Shown piece by piece: positions 25,013 through 38,840 of a stretch of DNA of 64,000 bases (position 1 is the stretch's first letter; every line of letters begins with the position of its first letter). A program made the position numbers and the translations under genes. The stretch covers positions 5,307,001 to 5,371,000 of the forward strand of contig JAKJHU010000046.1 of the NCBI GenBank assembly GCA_022316685.1, read 5' to 3'. The notes below the pieces were generated by a model. It searched no databases. It saw only the letters and a program-made list of their open reading frames with translations, and was not told the origin of the DNA. This stretch comes from Progne subis subis (lineage: Eukaryota > Chordata > Aves > Passeriformes > Hirundinidae).

Positions 25013-28000
25013 ATCCTAATAAGGACTGTGTAGACAGTAGTCTGAATCCCTTGAAGGCACCCTAGTGGGCCATCATAGCTTTGGGTGACTTATCTCTTCC
25101 TGACACATGCTGGAAGCTGCTAATATGCTACATTTTATTTTTAAAATTGAATCATCCTTAAAAATGAGATTGATCTAAGTGATTGATGCAAGGGGACTGG
25201 AAGATGGAAACAATTTATGAATGGGTGTAAGCGCCAAGTTACTCTGAATTTCAGAACAAATGTTCCTGCAAATGTTCCCCAAAATATGTTTACAGAACCA
25301 AGCTCTCACCTGGAAGGATGTGAGGACTTGCTGGAGTCCTTGACCTTTGCCAAGAGTTTTCTAAAACTCTTTGGTGCTGTCAGGCTTTGAAGTGGGGGAA
25401 TTCATCAGGGCAGGCCAGAACATGGTGACATAAACAGACTTCACGTTTTGCTGATGGGCCCTCTCCCACAACACTCCACTGATTTACACCCAGAAGAAAA
25501 TTACACAGCTCCTTCCTAGGAGCAGCCGGGATACCTGACGCCATCTTCAGCCCTAAAACTTGGCTTACTGAAAATCCCGGTAGAAGTGAACGGAGCAAAT
25601 ACAGAGCTAAAAACCAGCATCAGTGCAAGAAAATGCAGGCCTGGAATTATGCAATAGTCCTCATCTTGCAAAGTATTATTGGGTCTGAGTCACTGTCCTC
25701 CCAAGTACTGCAGCCTGAAGTGAAAAATCCACATACTTTCACCTGTCTGTCTGTAACAGCCTATTAAGCTATTTCATTTGGACCCAGAAGGTGTACTTGT
25801 TCCTCATGTTTGACAGTGGGTCAGACTATGGTTTTTCACATAAGGAATTTATTATTTTAGAGATACAATTAGCCAAATAAGGGGCTTCCTAAGGAAGTGT
25901 CCATTCTCTGTAATAACATATGTAAAAATGTATATTGCATTGGAAGCCTGATGCAATATTTTAAGGGAAATCCAACTGGGGACTTCCCTTCTCTGTTCTA
26001 CAGAACCACTGTTGTTTCTATAGGATCTCTCACAATTTATACCATGTAAGGTTGGTAGGGAATCAAGGCCACAGGGTTCATTTAAAATGGGTCTTTACCA
26101 ACATCAACATGTAAGATACCATATGCACTGCTCCTTAACTCTTTCCTACCAGCCTGGAAGAGCCTGTCTGGACTCAGCTGGTGGCAATGGAAATTCATTA
26201 GGTTTAATCAGTGGAAACCCCATGAAAAACATCAATTCACCCAAAACAAGCCAGGAGAACAAGCAGCTAATTTTATTCTGTGAATGAAACTAGATTCAAG
26301 AGGGAAACCAGCACAAGATTTTTGTACTGACTGCCAAAGCTGCATCATTTTACTGGACCACGTCTGCCTTCCTGATGGTAAGACTGCAAAACTGAGGTAA
26401 AGGGGTTCTGAGCCTTGTCTGAGCTTTCCCAGGGGCACTCAGGTAGAGCCACCTCACAGCTTGTATCACTGAAATGGCCCAAGTTGCCAAACAAATCAGG
26501 TGTTACCTAGGCAGCCAGCAAAACCTGCCCATGTGCAGTGGCAGGGGAATGAAGCAGGCCTGCCCGAACCTGGAGCTTCTCAGGAACATTTTCCCAGCAG
26601 ACAAAATATTAACACCTCAGTCCTGAAGAGCACAAAACAGGGAAGTCTGTGTAGCTGGCCTCAGAGGAGGCTCTGATCTTCTGAAGGGTGTTCCCTGGCC
26701 TGCAGATAAAGGAGGACTGCTCACTGGGCAAGACAACGTGACCCAGTTGGACAATACAGAAAATGGTTATCGCCAAATGGCCAGTGCTCCTGTGCAGAGA
26801 GCAGAGCCAGGGCCTCTGTGGGCAGCCCTAGCACAGGCCTTGTGGCTGACTAGGCTGGACAGGACTGTGCTTTGCCGTGCCTGTTAATAGATAGTGTAGC
26901 TGTGTTCCCAGTCTTATGGCTAGAACGTGTCCCTCATCTTGGAGGTGTGATTTGGAAGAACTGAATCTATAAATATATAAATATATACTGTATCTGCAGT
27001 ATATTTCATTGTAGAAACACTGGATTCACAGCAGTGTAAATGGACTCCAGACCTGTCCAACAGCAACGCCTGAGAGAGTAGGATCCATGGGTGTATTTGA
27101 AACTGTAGGAGCATCCTGGAATAAGCTTTATTTGAAAGACAGCAAAGTTCTATAACCTGCTGCCTGAAGTCTGGAGAGTGGCAGTGATAGTTTATGGATG
27201 ATGACAATCTCCTGCAGCCACATCTGCCCTCCCTCTGTGTCCAGCCTCACCTGCTCCTTTCCTTAAACTTTGGGCTTGGATTGATGTGTAAAACGAGGCA
27301 CTGCCTTCTGCCTAACTTCACCGGCTCTTCAAGCGGGCAGTAGCTTTTGGCCATGTAGGTTTTTTTGGTTTATTTTTTAAAAAAGTTTATCAAGAGAAGC
27401 ATCAGAATGAGATCTGTGTGCCGCTGAAGTCAGTGATTAAACTGCAAGTGACTTAACAGGGCCGAGGTTGCAGCCTGTAGGCTTCATTTGCGGTGCCCGT
27501 AATGAATACCAGGCACTGACTTTGAAGCCACTTCATGCGCTGATGATATAGAACCCCAGAAAAAGCTGTCACTAGTAAGTAAAAGCCCTCAAATTCCTGA
27601 GAAAGGTTGTGATCATTAATCAAAAGCTTTTTTACGTCCACATAAGAATGGAGATATATTGAATCCATGAGCTAATCTGGTACTTGAAGTTAATTAATTA
27701 CATATCCCTATAAATGTCAGCAGATTCAGGACTTGTGCCAATATCCTGGGGAAAGAGGGAATGTGGCTGCATTGCGTTCTTCCCTTTCTGTTGAAAGAAA
27801 ACAACAGATTTTTAAATTAGATGTCACATATTTGTTAGATATATTGTGTAGTTTGCTTTTCTCCCTCTGCCTGCTATTAACTACCTCTCCCAGAAGTTTA
27901 AAATTTCCTCCAAGACACAAATATCCTGAAAGCAATAAGTGAGTAACAATGGAGAAATCACATACCTGAGACCCATGGAACAAATTAGGCTTTGTTATGC

Positions 28001-31000
28001 TGGGGCAATCCCAGTAAGGCAGGGGGCAGAACTTGGCCATATATCTGAAATCAAGTAGTTGAACATACAGCATTAGAAGTTGGCTCAGCATGAACATGTT
28101 TCTTAAAGCAATTATAGACATGCCAAAGGAAATGTCCATGGCTAGCCAAGATAATCAGCAAAGTTCTTTGAGCCAACATCCCATATTCTCCCAAGATAAA
28201 CTTAAACAACATTTCTATTTATTGTTTCCTGAGTCTCTCGATAGTCCCTATCAAAAGGCAAGAAGAAATTAGAGGAAAGGACTAGAAAACAACTGCATAA
28301 CAGTTGCAAGGGCATAATTTTGAAACTGGATTGTTCAGTACAGTCTGTACCAGCCTGAAGTGGAAATGTTTTGAAATATATCAGGAAAACCACATTCACC
28401 AAGAGGCATTGGGAAGTGGACTTTGGGCTTCAGAAAGAATTTTTTGAAGACATCCTATAAACCATTGCAAAGGCCTAATGAAGAGTGGGAACAGCACTTT
28501 TTTCTGCCACTGTTCACAGAAAGCTGAGCAGAACAGATGATTTTGCCAAATGGGAGTCCATGCCTCTGGCTCCATCTGAGCTGAATGACAAACAGAAGGG
28601 CAGAGAAGGATTCGTCCATGTCCTGCAAGTGTACCCAATTAGCTATCTCTGTACATCTGCCCTGGTCCACTGCTGTAAGTGAAGAACATCGCAAGCAGGA
28701 GACACAGCTTGTCTGTAATCAGGGAACACAAACACAAACTTGGCAATACATGTGAACATGCTGGTATAGAAGGAGGCATGATGTAGGTTCCCCTTGGTTT
28801 CTAAAAGAGAACTGCCTCACTACAAAACTGTGAGCAGTGATTTGTGTGGCACAAACCCAGCTGTACCAGTGCTGCTGTCTTCCAGATGAGCCATTAAATC
28901 ACCTGCAGTTATTAAAATACCATGGCAACTTCTGCAAGTGCAGAAATGCTCAGCGTAACCCTGTGGTCAGATTCCAGCTTACAGTGCTTCACCCTCCCTG
29001 CTCCTTCACTTTCTTGCTCTCAGCAGCACCTCTCCCCTCCAACAGTGCTCCTGAGATGTCACATCAAGCACCAGCTATGCCCAGGACCCTACAGGCCCTG
29101 CAAAGCCAGGCTTTACCAGACCACAGGTAGTCAGTGCATCCCCTTGCAAGGATCACTTACATTCCCTTTCCCTTTGTAGGTGCATGAGTGCAGCGAGCCC
29201 AAAAACCCATAAAAAACAAGCCACTCCAGAGGAGGAGTCCCCACATGGAGAGGAACCCCTCCTATGCCAACTGCATCTTCCCTAATGTGGTTTTAAGCCC
29301 TGAAAACATGGCACGAAAGTAGCACACACTTGCTGGCCTGAGCCCACAGCACCATGTGAAGCAATAAAACAAAGAGTGGAGCTCACTTGGAGGGACTGAG
29401 AGCAGAGCTGCCACAGGCAGGTCCATGGCCCGCTCCCTGCCTGGCCGTCACAGCACTGGGCCACTGTCCCACCGCCAGTATTACATGTCTGTTGGGAATA
29501 TCAGCCACCAAAGGGGCCCCACTGTGAGCATAAGAATTTTGCTGCATGTTAGGTTTGACTAAATATTTCTACTGCAGAAGCAAGAATAATTTCATGCCCA
29601 TGTTGAGTAACTCTTCTCTTGAGTGGTGTCTGAGCTAACACCAGGGTGCCATGTAGTATTTGAGTGTCTACAAGTGTTTGTACAGAATGTCTATAAAGGT
29701 TTGCGGTTCCTCTTGTTTCTGAGTCAAACATATGAGGTTTTTCAGCCTTGGCAACAACCCCGCTTGTTTATATTCAGAGAATTCCCATCCCAGCCTTACA
29801 GCTAGCTGTGGCTTCATGCTTCTGGATGATGTTGCCTTGGGCAGACCCAAGGGACAGGGCTGGCTGTGGCTGCCTCACAGAGAGTGACCGAGCTGCCTCC
29901 AGCTCTCCTCAGGGATACTGTAATCCTTCAGGAGCTCCAAGAACCCAACTGACATTTCCTTTGCCTCCCTCATCCTTTATTCGTGGTTCTTTCTGTCCTC
30001 AAACTGCATTCACCCTGGGGCTGTGGTGCAATAAGGAAGCAATACCATAAAACCTCCAAGAAGAATTTTGGAAACAAAATATCCATAAAAGAATTTAGAC
30101 CACCAGATGCAAAATATTAGTTCCATGAAAACTCAGTTCATTGACAAGTAGCAACAAACCAGGAGCAATGCCCTCTGTACATCAGCTCCAGAAAACGGAA
30201 AGGTGATTGTTAAACTCAATACCCTGGCCGTTCATGTGACCCGTGTACCCCTGTGTGTCTGAGGAAACTGCTAAGCAGGTGATAAACAATTCAATTCTTT
30301 TTTTTTTCTCTTTTTGGCTAAAGACAGCTGCTGCCCGCCACAGGAGGCATATGTTCTACACAAACCCACAGGACTGCGGGAAGTCAGCGGAAGTGGATTT
30401 GTCCCAAACAATGTGTCAATACTATCAATCTTCTTGCTTATCAAGCATTGTTTGTTGATTCAACATACAACGTAATGAGCCTAAACTAAGACTCTCTTAA
30501 CATCACATAGTGAAATATTAAAACCAGAGCCGTGCACAGCTCCTGGGGTGGCCATTGGCAGTCCCAGCTCAGGTGCTCCTCTCTGATGGGAATTCCTTAT
30601 TGCTAGAATGGAAAGATTTTGCTTCTGTGTCCTGCACATCACAGTCTCCAAGTGATGCTGCTACATGCAAATTGGAGCCCTGAAGGCATTTCTTTTCTCT
30701 GCTAAGTAGTAAATTATAAAATAAAATAAACTGACCTATAATATGCTTTCCTCTCTCCAAATTAAATAACACAGAAAACACGGCTCCTCAATCAGACCAC
30801 ACACAAAACTCTAGGCTTTTTTGTTTTGTCTTGCAAATTAAGTGCATTTAGCCTATATAATATCTGGAAGCTTACCAGCAATCTCCATGGTCAGACTGAA
30901 GCAAGTTTATAACAGGTATGGCTCAGTAAATTCCACAGCTTGTCCTTCTTAAAGAACTGGTATGGCTTTCTGTAGTAGCATTAGTTCTGGTTTTTACTCA

Positions 31001-31964
31001 ATAAATCCCATTTGATGACTTTATCATGGATCTTCTGCCTCAAAGGAATAATAGGAATAATGAAGCAGAAATACCACACACACACATTCGTAGGTAACAG
31101 GGATGGGGCAGCAAGATGATAAGTAAGATGATAAGACTGAGAGTGACTGTGCAGGACTGTACCATGAGCAGAAATATTTTCTTGACTCATTAGAAGATAC
31201 CAGCACCCAGGATAAAAAGCCTAACAAAAACAAGGAAAGGGTCACTGTGTTCTGGTATCCTCCTCCTGTCAAAAAAAAAAAAAGAAGATAAAATATTCTA
31301 CCTTTCAATTAGCTGAAAACTACAAAAGACTCTTGGTTGTGTTGCGTGTTTTTATGTAAGTTGTCTAAGGCATAAGAGTAGAGTGGAGTATGTACAATGC
31401 TGGATCTGATCAAAAATGTGAAAATGAAAAGTTCTCCTGACAGAAAACACAGTCTTATCAAAATCAGAGGCTTTATGAAGATATCAAATATTAGGTAAGT
31501 TAAATTTTCCAGATGGAAATGGAGAAGAGAAACTACATATTGGAAAAGCAGGTTTGTGCTAATTTTTGACCGAGACATACGTGCTTCTGGCCCCATGTCT
31601 GGAACTTGAGTTTTAGCTGGAGCTAAAGTTTAGAGCAGGCAGAGTTTCACTTTTCCTACTTCCCCACACATTTGGTCTCTTCCCTGCCTTCTCCTCCACC
31701 CAAAGACAAAGAGCACAAAAGAGTGAAGATGGAGAAAACTCATGTGTAAATATATCTATGGTTTCCTAGAAAGGGAGACTCAGAAGACAGGGAAGTAGTC
31801 TGAACTAAGATCATTACTAGACAGCAAGCAGAGACTCTTATGCAGCAGAAATGCTATAGAAAGGCTGTATTACAAAAAGATTATAGAAAAGTTACATTAC
31901 AGGAGGTCCCTCGAGTCACAGAAAAAAAAGAGGATTTTGTGACTGGTCTGATCACAAAATTGGG
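25013..31964. other. non-genic stretch, no gene recognised
   Basis: Unique sequence. A consensus donor (AGGTAAGTT at 31494-31502) follows a plausible acceptor (ending 31442), but the enclosed 51 bases are too short to judge. A (CA)6 run lies at about 31075-31086. The frames at 27726-28139 (minus) and 29748-30050 (plus) have no motifs. No transposable element is recognised. Confidence 0.4.
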
Positions 31965-31981
31965 TAAATAAATAAATAAAT
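31965..31981 (+). repeat. short (AAAT)n tract
   Basis: Four units of AAAT/AATA. Simple sequence close to the (TTTTG)n tract. Confidence 0.8.
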
Positions 31982-32013
31982 ACTGTGGACTTCTTGATTA
32001 AGAGGACCTAGAA

Positions 32014-32071
32014 TTTTTTTTGTTTTGTTTGGTTTTGTTTTGTTTTGTTTTGTTTTGTTTTGTTTTGTTTT
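32014..32071 (+). repeat. (TTTTG)n microsatellite
   Basis: About 58 bases, an irregular T-rich start and then roughly nine pure TTTTG units. It accounts for the Asn-Lys-Thr-Lys repeats in a minus-strand frame across it. Confidence 0.95.
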
Positions 32072-33249
32072 CCAGACCACCTTTTAAAGTGAAGAGCAAA
32101 TACACATTTCTGTTAGAAAGCTGAAAAAAATTTTGAAAGATGGAGTATTTCAAGTGGGGACTTTTGCTGAGGATGTTAATGAGGTAGCAGCTAGGGAAGA
32201 AGGACATGGACTTTCAGCCTGGCTCTGCTGCCCAAGCCTCACTGTCCAGATCAAAACCTCTGGTATAGGACCAGCTAGGGCTGGCACATGCACAAGCTCC
32301 ATCATTTACAGATTTCACTAAAAGAAAAGTAAATGAAACATGACAGGTTAATGCCAGTTCATGCATTGCTGAGCTGTGATGAATCCTGTAAGCATCACTC
32401 ACTCAGCTGGAACCTTTACAATATCAGTGGAAAAAAATCTCACCTTTCACTTCAGCCCTCTGGCCAAAATAGCCTGTGCTGGGCCCAAGAACATGCAATA
32501 AAATATATGGGTTTATTTTTTTTAAACAGCACCAGAATGAACTTTCAGTTGTAATAAAACAAACAATTGCTAATGGTCCTTCCCCACTTTCAGTCCCTTT
32601 GGCCTTTTTTACCCCTTTTCCTTCTAGGTCCTAGACATTTTACAAACACTTGTAAATAACCATACTCAGGCCAAACAGAGAGTCATTCTTCATTCTAAAC
32701 AGGACGTCAGGGATAGTGAAAAAACAGTGTTTGTGGCTGGAATGCATTGTACAAAGATGGAGGGAATAGAGGACATTTCTGTGTCTGGAAACAAGACGAG
32801 TGTTTGTTTATAATGCAACATATTAGAGACCCGATTAGATAATAACATTCTAAACAGAGCAACTCATGCTCCACCAAATCTGAAATAAACTTTGAAAAGA
32901 TGTCTCAGTGAACTCTTTCTCCTTCTGGGCCCCTTATTGTACCATGAGGTCTGAGCTGCAGGAGTGGATCATTTCACATAACTTGCTCAGTCAGTCACAG
33001 GGCGAGTATGAATGACCCACATACTGTGGCCTGATGTGATCAGAAATAGCAGATCTCATTTTGGTCTTCCAGGAGAAGTTATTATGCCATTGCTGAGCTG
33101 TGTGTGCATTTCTAACAGCGCGTGCACTATTTTCAGCCTGCCTTGCAGGAAATATATGTAGAAATGTAAGATTTTTGGAATTATCCAAGAGATTTGGGAA
33201 TCTTGTTTCCAGGTGTGACTTCAGCTATTTCATTCCACAGAGTGTGAAA

Positions 33250-33287
33250 TCTCATTAAAATTGATAAGTCTCATTAAAATTGATAAG
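33250..33287 (+). repeat. tandem duplication, 2 x 19 bp
   Basis: Two adjacent identical copies of a 19-base unit (TCTCATTAAAATTGATAAG), no mismatches. The perfect identity suggests a recent replication-slippage event. Confidence 0.95.
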
Positions 33288-33310
33288 CTCTGTTTTCTTA
33301 AGTACATTAC

Positions 33311-33330
33311 AAATTGCAATAAATTGCAAT
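33311..33330 (+). repeat. tandem duplication, 2 x 10 bp
   Basis: Two adjacent identical copies of AAATTGCAAT, 23 bases after the 19-bp duplication. Confidence 0.9.
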
Positions 33331-33846
33331 CATTATAGCTATATTAACAGGGCTTTGCCAAAAAACATTTCTGGATTTTTCAGAAAAGCAGGATTGAATT
33401 ACTGTGGATTAACCTGAAACATTTTGATCACCTTGAAACATTTAAGAATTTATGTTGAGTTCTTGTGATGCAGGTCATTTTACTTCCTGGCAACATACGA
33501 TTTTGAAACAAACCAAAGAAAAATTAGAGCTTTCCAGCATTATAGCTCATTGTTTTAAAACTTACAGTTACTTGTTATTTTTGGATGAAAAATAAAAGCA
33601 AGCTGAGTTTTGTTCCTGCTTCATTATTAGGTATTTTTCCCTGGAACTCTATTTAACAACAAATATAGTAAATCCATTGTTTTTAGACCAACAGATGAGT
33701 CGTTATTCTGTTAAGCAGAGTTAATTGAAGTATTTTGAGCAGATCATCCCTCCACCCCCACACTTTCTCTTATCAAAAATTCTTCTGTTTCAATATTATA
33801 AACATTTTCTATTTGAATGGATCACTTCCAGTGGAATTTTCCACAG

Positions 33847-33990
33847 AAGTCGCTGACGAGGAGCAGGAGACCCGCAGGATCTTGTGCAAAGCTGACACGA
33901 TGCCTGGTGTCTGCTCTGTGCCGCGGGGTCCGCGGTGGCACAGGGGACCCCACGGACCACGGGGCACCACAGGCGCCTGTGGGAAAAGGC
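33847..33990. other. isolated CpG-rich patch with palindromes
   Basis: Eleven CpG dinucleotides fall between 33851 and 33975, in DNA that is otherwise A-T-rich and CpG-poor. It contains CCGCGG twice (33921-33926, 33930-33935), a 16-base perfect palindrome CCACAGGCGCCTGTGG (33967-33982), and a bulged hairpin between 33927-33938 and 33950-33958. A plus-strand frame crosses it and reads with Gly-Pro-Arg-type triplets, but no collagen-length repeat exists. It could be a small unmethylated regulatory element or a recent insertion. Confidence 0.6.
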
Positions 33991-36900
33991 TATGCCAAGA
34001 ATAAGGTCAAACCAAAAACTGAAGGCAGCTTTTCAGCATTTCTAAACCCATGGTTTTCTTTAGGAAATAAACTCAGTTAAATTTTATTTCAACTGCTTGT
34101 CCCAAGCGTTTGTTTGTCCTCAGTGATGAAATTACATTTTTCCCATGAGAAGGACATTGTATTTTTCTGTACCCTTTAATGTCAGTCACTGCACTGCCCT
34201 AAACTTCATTGAACTACCTTAAGCATAGCTTTAGACACCTTCCAAAGCCTCTGTTCAATGTGCTCTTTTTTTTTTTTTAGTGTGCTTAAATTTTTCTACA
34301 CATCTGCTGCATTCCTACTTGCACCACAGCAGTGCGTATCGAACTGAAATAAGATGGTTCAGTTTGATAAATACAAACTGAATTAAAAAGTATGGGAAGT
34401 GAGGGAAAGACATCAAAGAATGACCATTTCCTGACTTTTAGGGCTACCTTTAAGAGCTTTGCAAGCAGAAAATCTCTGCTCACTCTGACAGTCTTACTTT
34501 AAGCCTGTTATAGCTCAGATTCACATGGCCCATTATTCCATCTGATTTCTCAGGTTTTAGTGGTTTTCCCACCACCTTTCTCTGGTCCTCCTGAAGTACT
34601 CTGTCTATAGAAACCTGAGGGCTGAGATGCTTGGGTGGAATTTGGGGAGAAAACTTTGATTAAATAAAGATTTCTTTAGAATGTCTGCTTTCCTCTGTTT
34701 TCATTCTTTCTGATTCCTCCTGGTAGGCTAGAAATCTGAAACACCCTAGTCCTGCTTGGAAGATACTTGCAGTTCTTTTTGATAAATAATTGCTATTTTC
34801 TACTGAAACGTCAAGCTAATTTATTGAAGATTGCCATAAAAATTCTGATCCTACTTTCTCTTTCTGTTTATTGCTTTCCCTGGAAAAGGGTGGATGACCT
34901 GATGGGAGCAGCATTGACAATTTCAGTGTCCCACAATTTGTGTGCCACTCGGCCATGGAGAAGGGAGAGCCAGTGGCCTTTGCCAGGACTGGGAGCTAAA
35001 CAAGGAGGGGGGCACACCGCGCGCGGCTCATGGAGTGACCCTTTCCCGTGATGAAACACAGGCTGCCTCCATGCTGTGCTTGTGATTCACCTCCCCTGAC
35101 ATCCTCACGTGGAGTCAAGGGGGAAAGGGAGGGAGCAGAATCTGAGCCCTTCATTTAGCACCCTGAACGCCTGAATGGAAGGGTGGGGGTAGGGAATTCC
35201 TAAGAGGAACAGAATGCTGTTATTTTTGGCCTTCTCAGAAATTTCCACAAAGAGAACAACTTTCAGCTGAATAAGCGTTAGGAGCTCAAATAGGAGGCCT
35301 GACTCCGTATCAGACTTCTCAAAACGTTCACTTCTCAGGTTATTAAGTTTGTTCTTTGCCCTCTTGAGACCCATGAAATGAATCAATGTCTCCTGCCAAC
35401 CACCAAGGGATTTGCTGTCTTCATGCCTCATTGAGACATCAAAAACTAGCCAGTGAGGTGAGAGTTTGTCAGTCATGGATTGCATAGCGCTCCAAACACT
35501 AATGCTCTGTGTACAGAAACAATATCCTGAAGGCAGATCTCTTCACACTGATGTTGTTACATTTTCTAGCCACTATTGCTCTTTAATATCCCGGTTTATA
35601 CTTAAAGGCCAATGCATGTAAATGTTTTGTGCCTGCAAAATATTATATGCAGACAGCTGCATTTTGGCAGGAGCTGTGTGAAAATGCCAAAATCCTTAGC
35701 TGGTGCAGATAGTGTTCAGATTAAGCCTTCTAAAAATGCCAAAATCATACACAAGAATAAACTACTGCCATTGTAACTGTGGGACAGTTTGGTTAAAAAT
35801 GAAGTCCCAAACTTTCCCTCGGGTATTCTCAAAACTTTTTCCTTTGGGAAAAAGTTACTTACCACTCATACCATAAGAACTGTGGAGGAAAAATCAAATT
35901 AGTGCTAATATGTCTCTTGGAATTTAATGATGAAAACATTCTGTCAACAATTTCTCTTTTTGCAATTTGTGAATCTGAAGTAAGTGGGTACCACTGTTCA
36001 CATGTAAAACAGCCTACAAAGGCAGCACAAATCCAGTGTTACTTTCCAATATCATAACAACGGGCTAAAAGGTGGTCTGAAGAAGTCATTGGATCAGCAA
36101 ATTAGTGATAGAATTGTGATTAAGAGCAACTGGAAATAGACCAGAGGTTAACTGGGAATTTCCTGCTCCACATTAAGAGCTGCAAGTTTAGGAGAATTTG
36201 ATTTAGTCCTTTTCATGAGCTTAGCAGAGCCAGGTAACCTTTCAGAGAAGGGTGATGTACTGTGCACAATTAACCACTGGACCCTTTCCATTAACTTTAA
36301 AAACTCTTGGAAAGCACTCCATATGGATTGGTTTACCATGGCAATTCTGCAGTGCTCTCTCATCAGTGAGATGTATTTTCCTCAGGAAACTTGTTGGCAT
36401 GAAACTCTGGCCAGGATAGCTCCAGGAACTAAATCTAGAAGCCTTTGAGAGTTGTTAGCAGCCCATAATTTCAGTCTCATATCTCACACTTATCACTTAT
36501 TACTTCCTTCAGAACAGAGACTTGATTTTGAACTTGGATTTGCTTCAGAACAGTCCTGTTCTGCCAGTGTAGCAAGCATCCTCCAGCACCTCTAGAATCT
36601 CAGAGCAGACACTCTTGGGCCACCATCCTAATTTACAGCCTCCTACCACAGCAATCAGTGGCTCCACATTCAAGTACAAACATTTAAATATTACAAGCTG
36701 GTGTCTTGAGTATCAGCAAGTGGACATTAGCAATAAAGGAAATTACTTCACACTACTTGGTCTCTCATTATTTTCACCCATCACCTACAAAGATGCTGAA
36801 TAAAACCAGGAAATGGTTAAGCTGCTTTTTGCTTGTGCTTTCATGGCAATTCCACATTTTTCTGCTAATTTCCAGAAAATCATCTACATTTTTTTCTGGT

Positions 36901-38507
36901 CGTTCCCCTCCTCTACACTACAGCGTCTGATAAGCTCAAGTACTGGGTCAGACGTAAATATATCTGACTGATCCCACAGTGGGATTCACCAACTCATCAG
37001 ACTGTGCGGCAGTAGCTATCTGGCAGTTTGGGCTGGTGCCTGTCTATGGGCAGAGAACAGCAGGAAAGGCTCCCAAGCACAGCCACGTCTGAAAAGTCTC
37101 ATTCATCTGCCCATGACAAGGAAACAAGTTAGTTTTAGATACTGCTGACTCCTTACTGGAAATATCTGGGGAACTATACAGAGTGTATGGTGGAATCAGG
37201 GCTTTGTCCAAGCAAGCCTACAGGTAGGACAGGGTTTTTTTCACTAAAATATAAACTCCATTTTCTGCAGAGTCAAAGAAACACGTCTTTGTTAAAATTC
37301 TCCGTGCAAAAGTGGTTTGTTTGGTTATTTTTTGGTAATTTACTTTTGTGAAAACAGAACACTGCCGATTCTCATTTGATTTCTGCTGAATCCCATGCAG
37401 AAGACAAGGGTGTATGGAACAGGACAAACATCCAGCATTTTCTACGGCAAGAACATGGTGCATTCCTGTGTTACTACACAAAGGGCTACCTGGTCTTTCA
37501 TGGGAGTCCCCTCCTGAGGCCATGACCAAGGGACATGGCCCTCAGAAGCCCAGCATTTGGAAGGCATTTGGAAAAAGGAGATGAGATAACATAACTATGG
37601 TTCCTGGAAATCTTTGCAACACACACCACACATATGTACGCTCTTTTCTTCTGGAACGTTTCAAGGTTTCATGTAAGCAAAACCTGAAGCCTACTCTCCT
37701 CTCTGCACGCTTGCAGGAGCCATGAAAAACTTTTTGTCACTACTAATGTAGCACATTTAACAATAAAATGTTAATCTTATTACAATCATTTTTATAGACA
37801 GTTTTTGACATCCAGTTTTGAAATGTTTTAGTGCAGCCTTCCTTAAAGAGTACTTTACTCAAGGTAAATCAACGATCCGGAAAAGGAAGTACTGCAGGTC
37901 CTTAAAGCTGAGCATTAGCCTGGAAAGGCAGAGAATATGTCTTAAACTGTCTGATGCAGACAAAAAAAATGATTGCTGACCTCAGAAAGGTTGTGTGAAA
38001 TGCCCTTTTCCCCCATGTCCCGTTTCTGTTCTGGGGAGTAGAGTGGACATAGATTCCAGTCTATTGGATTTGAAACCCATCTTTCCCATCAGCATTTCTT
38101 GTGTGCTCACTGAGCCAGTCCTCTCCCAGCGTGCTGGCTCGAGGCCGACTCCTCAACATGAAGCACTGAACCCTCCCATGCAGTGAACAGGCAGAGCTCT
38201 CACTGAACCCAGGGCTGGCAGCTCCAGCCTGCAAATACCATAAAGTTGTTACGATATGAGGCTTTTTGTGGCTGGATGCCAAAGTCTACTGGCTTACCCC
38301 TCACTGTAGTGAGGATAAGAAAAGCTAACATTTCACTCAACCATCAGAAACATGAATTGACCTTGATAAGTGGATGAATGGAATTTTTCAGATTTGGGGT
38401 AATAATAGTCAGTGACTCCACGATCATTGGTAGTATTGGAAAGTTTAAATAATCAATCTTCATAAAACTCCTAATCTTTGCCTGACAGGCACTATATACA
38501 GTGTGTG
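33991..38507. other. non-genic stretch, no gene recognised
   Basis: Unique, mostly A-T-rich sequence. A CG-alternating stretch ACCGCGCGCGG occurs near 35018-35028 in a short G+C-rich block. Frames of 60-126 codons have no motifs. No element recognised. Confidence 0.4.
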
Positions 38508-38840
38508 GAATATTAATATTGCATTCAGTTCTGGACAGCTCAGTAATGGTAGTGAGAACAAATTGGAAGGAATTCAGAGAGGCACAGCAAAATGATGGAG
38601 CAGCTAGAGAGACTGATTTATGTGGGGTTATATCAAAAGTATTGTGAGTTCTGTTTTGGCCAAAACGCGAGGGAGAAAGGATGATCTGTGGAGTCTTACG
38701 AATATCACTGGGTGTCTGTAGGGGAGATGCTGCAGGAGGGAAGTAAATTATTTGGAGTTCTCTCAGGGTGTCAAGTTAATATCAGTAGAAAGAATTAAGT
38801 AACTGACAGTTAAGGCAGAAAATCAAGTAAATACTGTTTC
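38508..38840 (+). repeat. ancient L3/CR1-like LINE fragment
   Basis: The plus strand carries a diverged version of the 3' part of CR1/L3-clade LINEs. A block GCATTCAGTTCTGGACAGC is followed by AAATTGGAAGGAATTCAGAG and GGCACAGCAAAATGATGGAG. Further down come GAGGGAAGTAAATTATTTGG, TCTCTCAGGG and a decayed AATTAAGTAACTGACAGTTA block. The order matches the LINE family; the copy is old and has no open frame. The ends are approximate. Confidence 0.6.

Larger units (their letters stand above)
32072..33846. other. non-genic stretch with two small tandem duplications
   Basis: A-T-rich unique sequence without a supported gene. It contains two perfect short tandem duplications at 33250-33287 and 33311-33330. 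Confidence 0.4.

Noticed and set aside
26360..26450. Possible fourth MIR copy around AAAACTGAGGTAAAGG
   Set aside because: Only one short block resembles MIR and the following segments do not keep order or spacing.
33735..34004. Collagen-like Gly-Pro-Arg reading across the CpG-rich patch
   Set aside because: Only a few Gly-X-Y triplets occur, they arise from CGG/CCG repeats, and no donor site follows.
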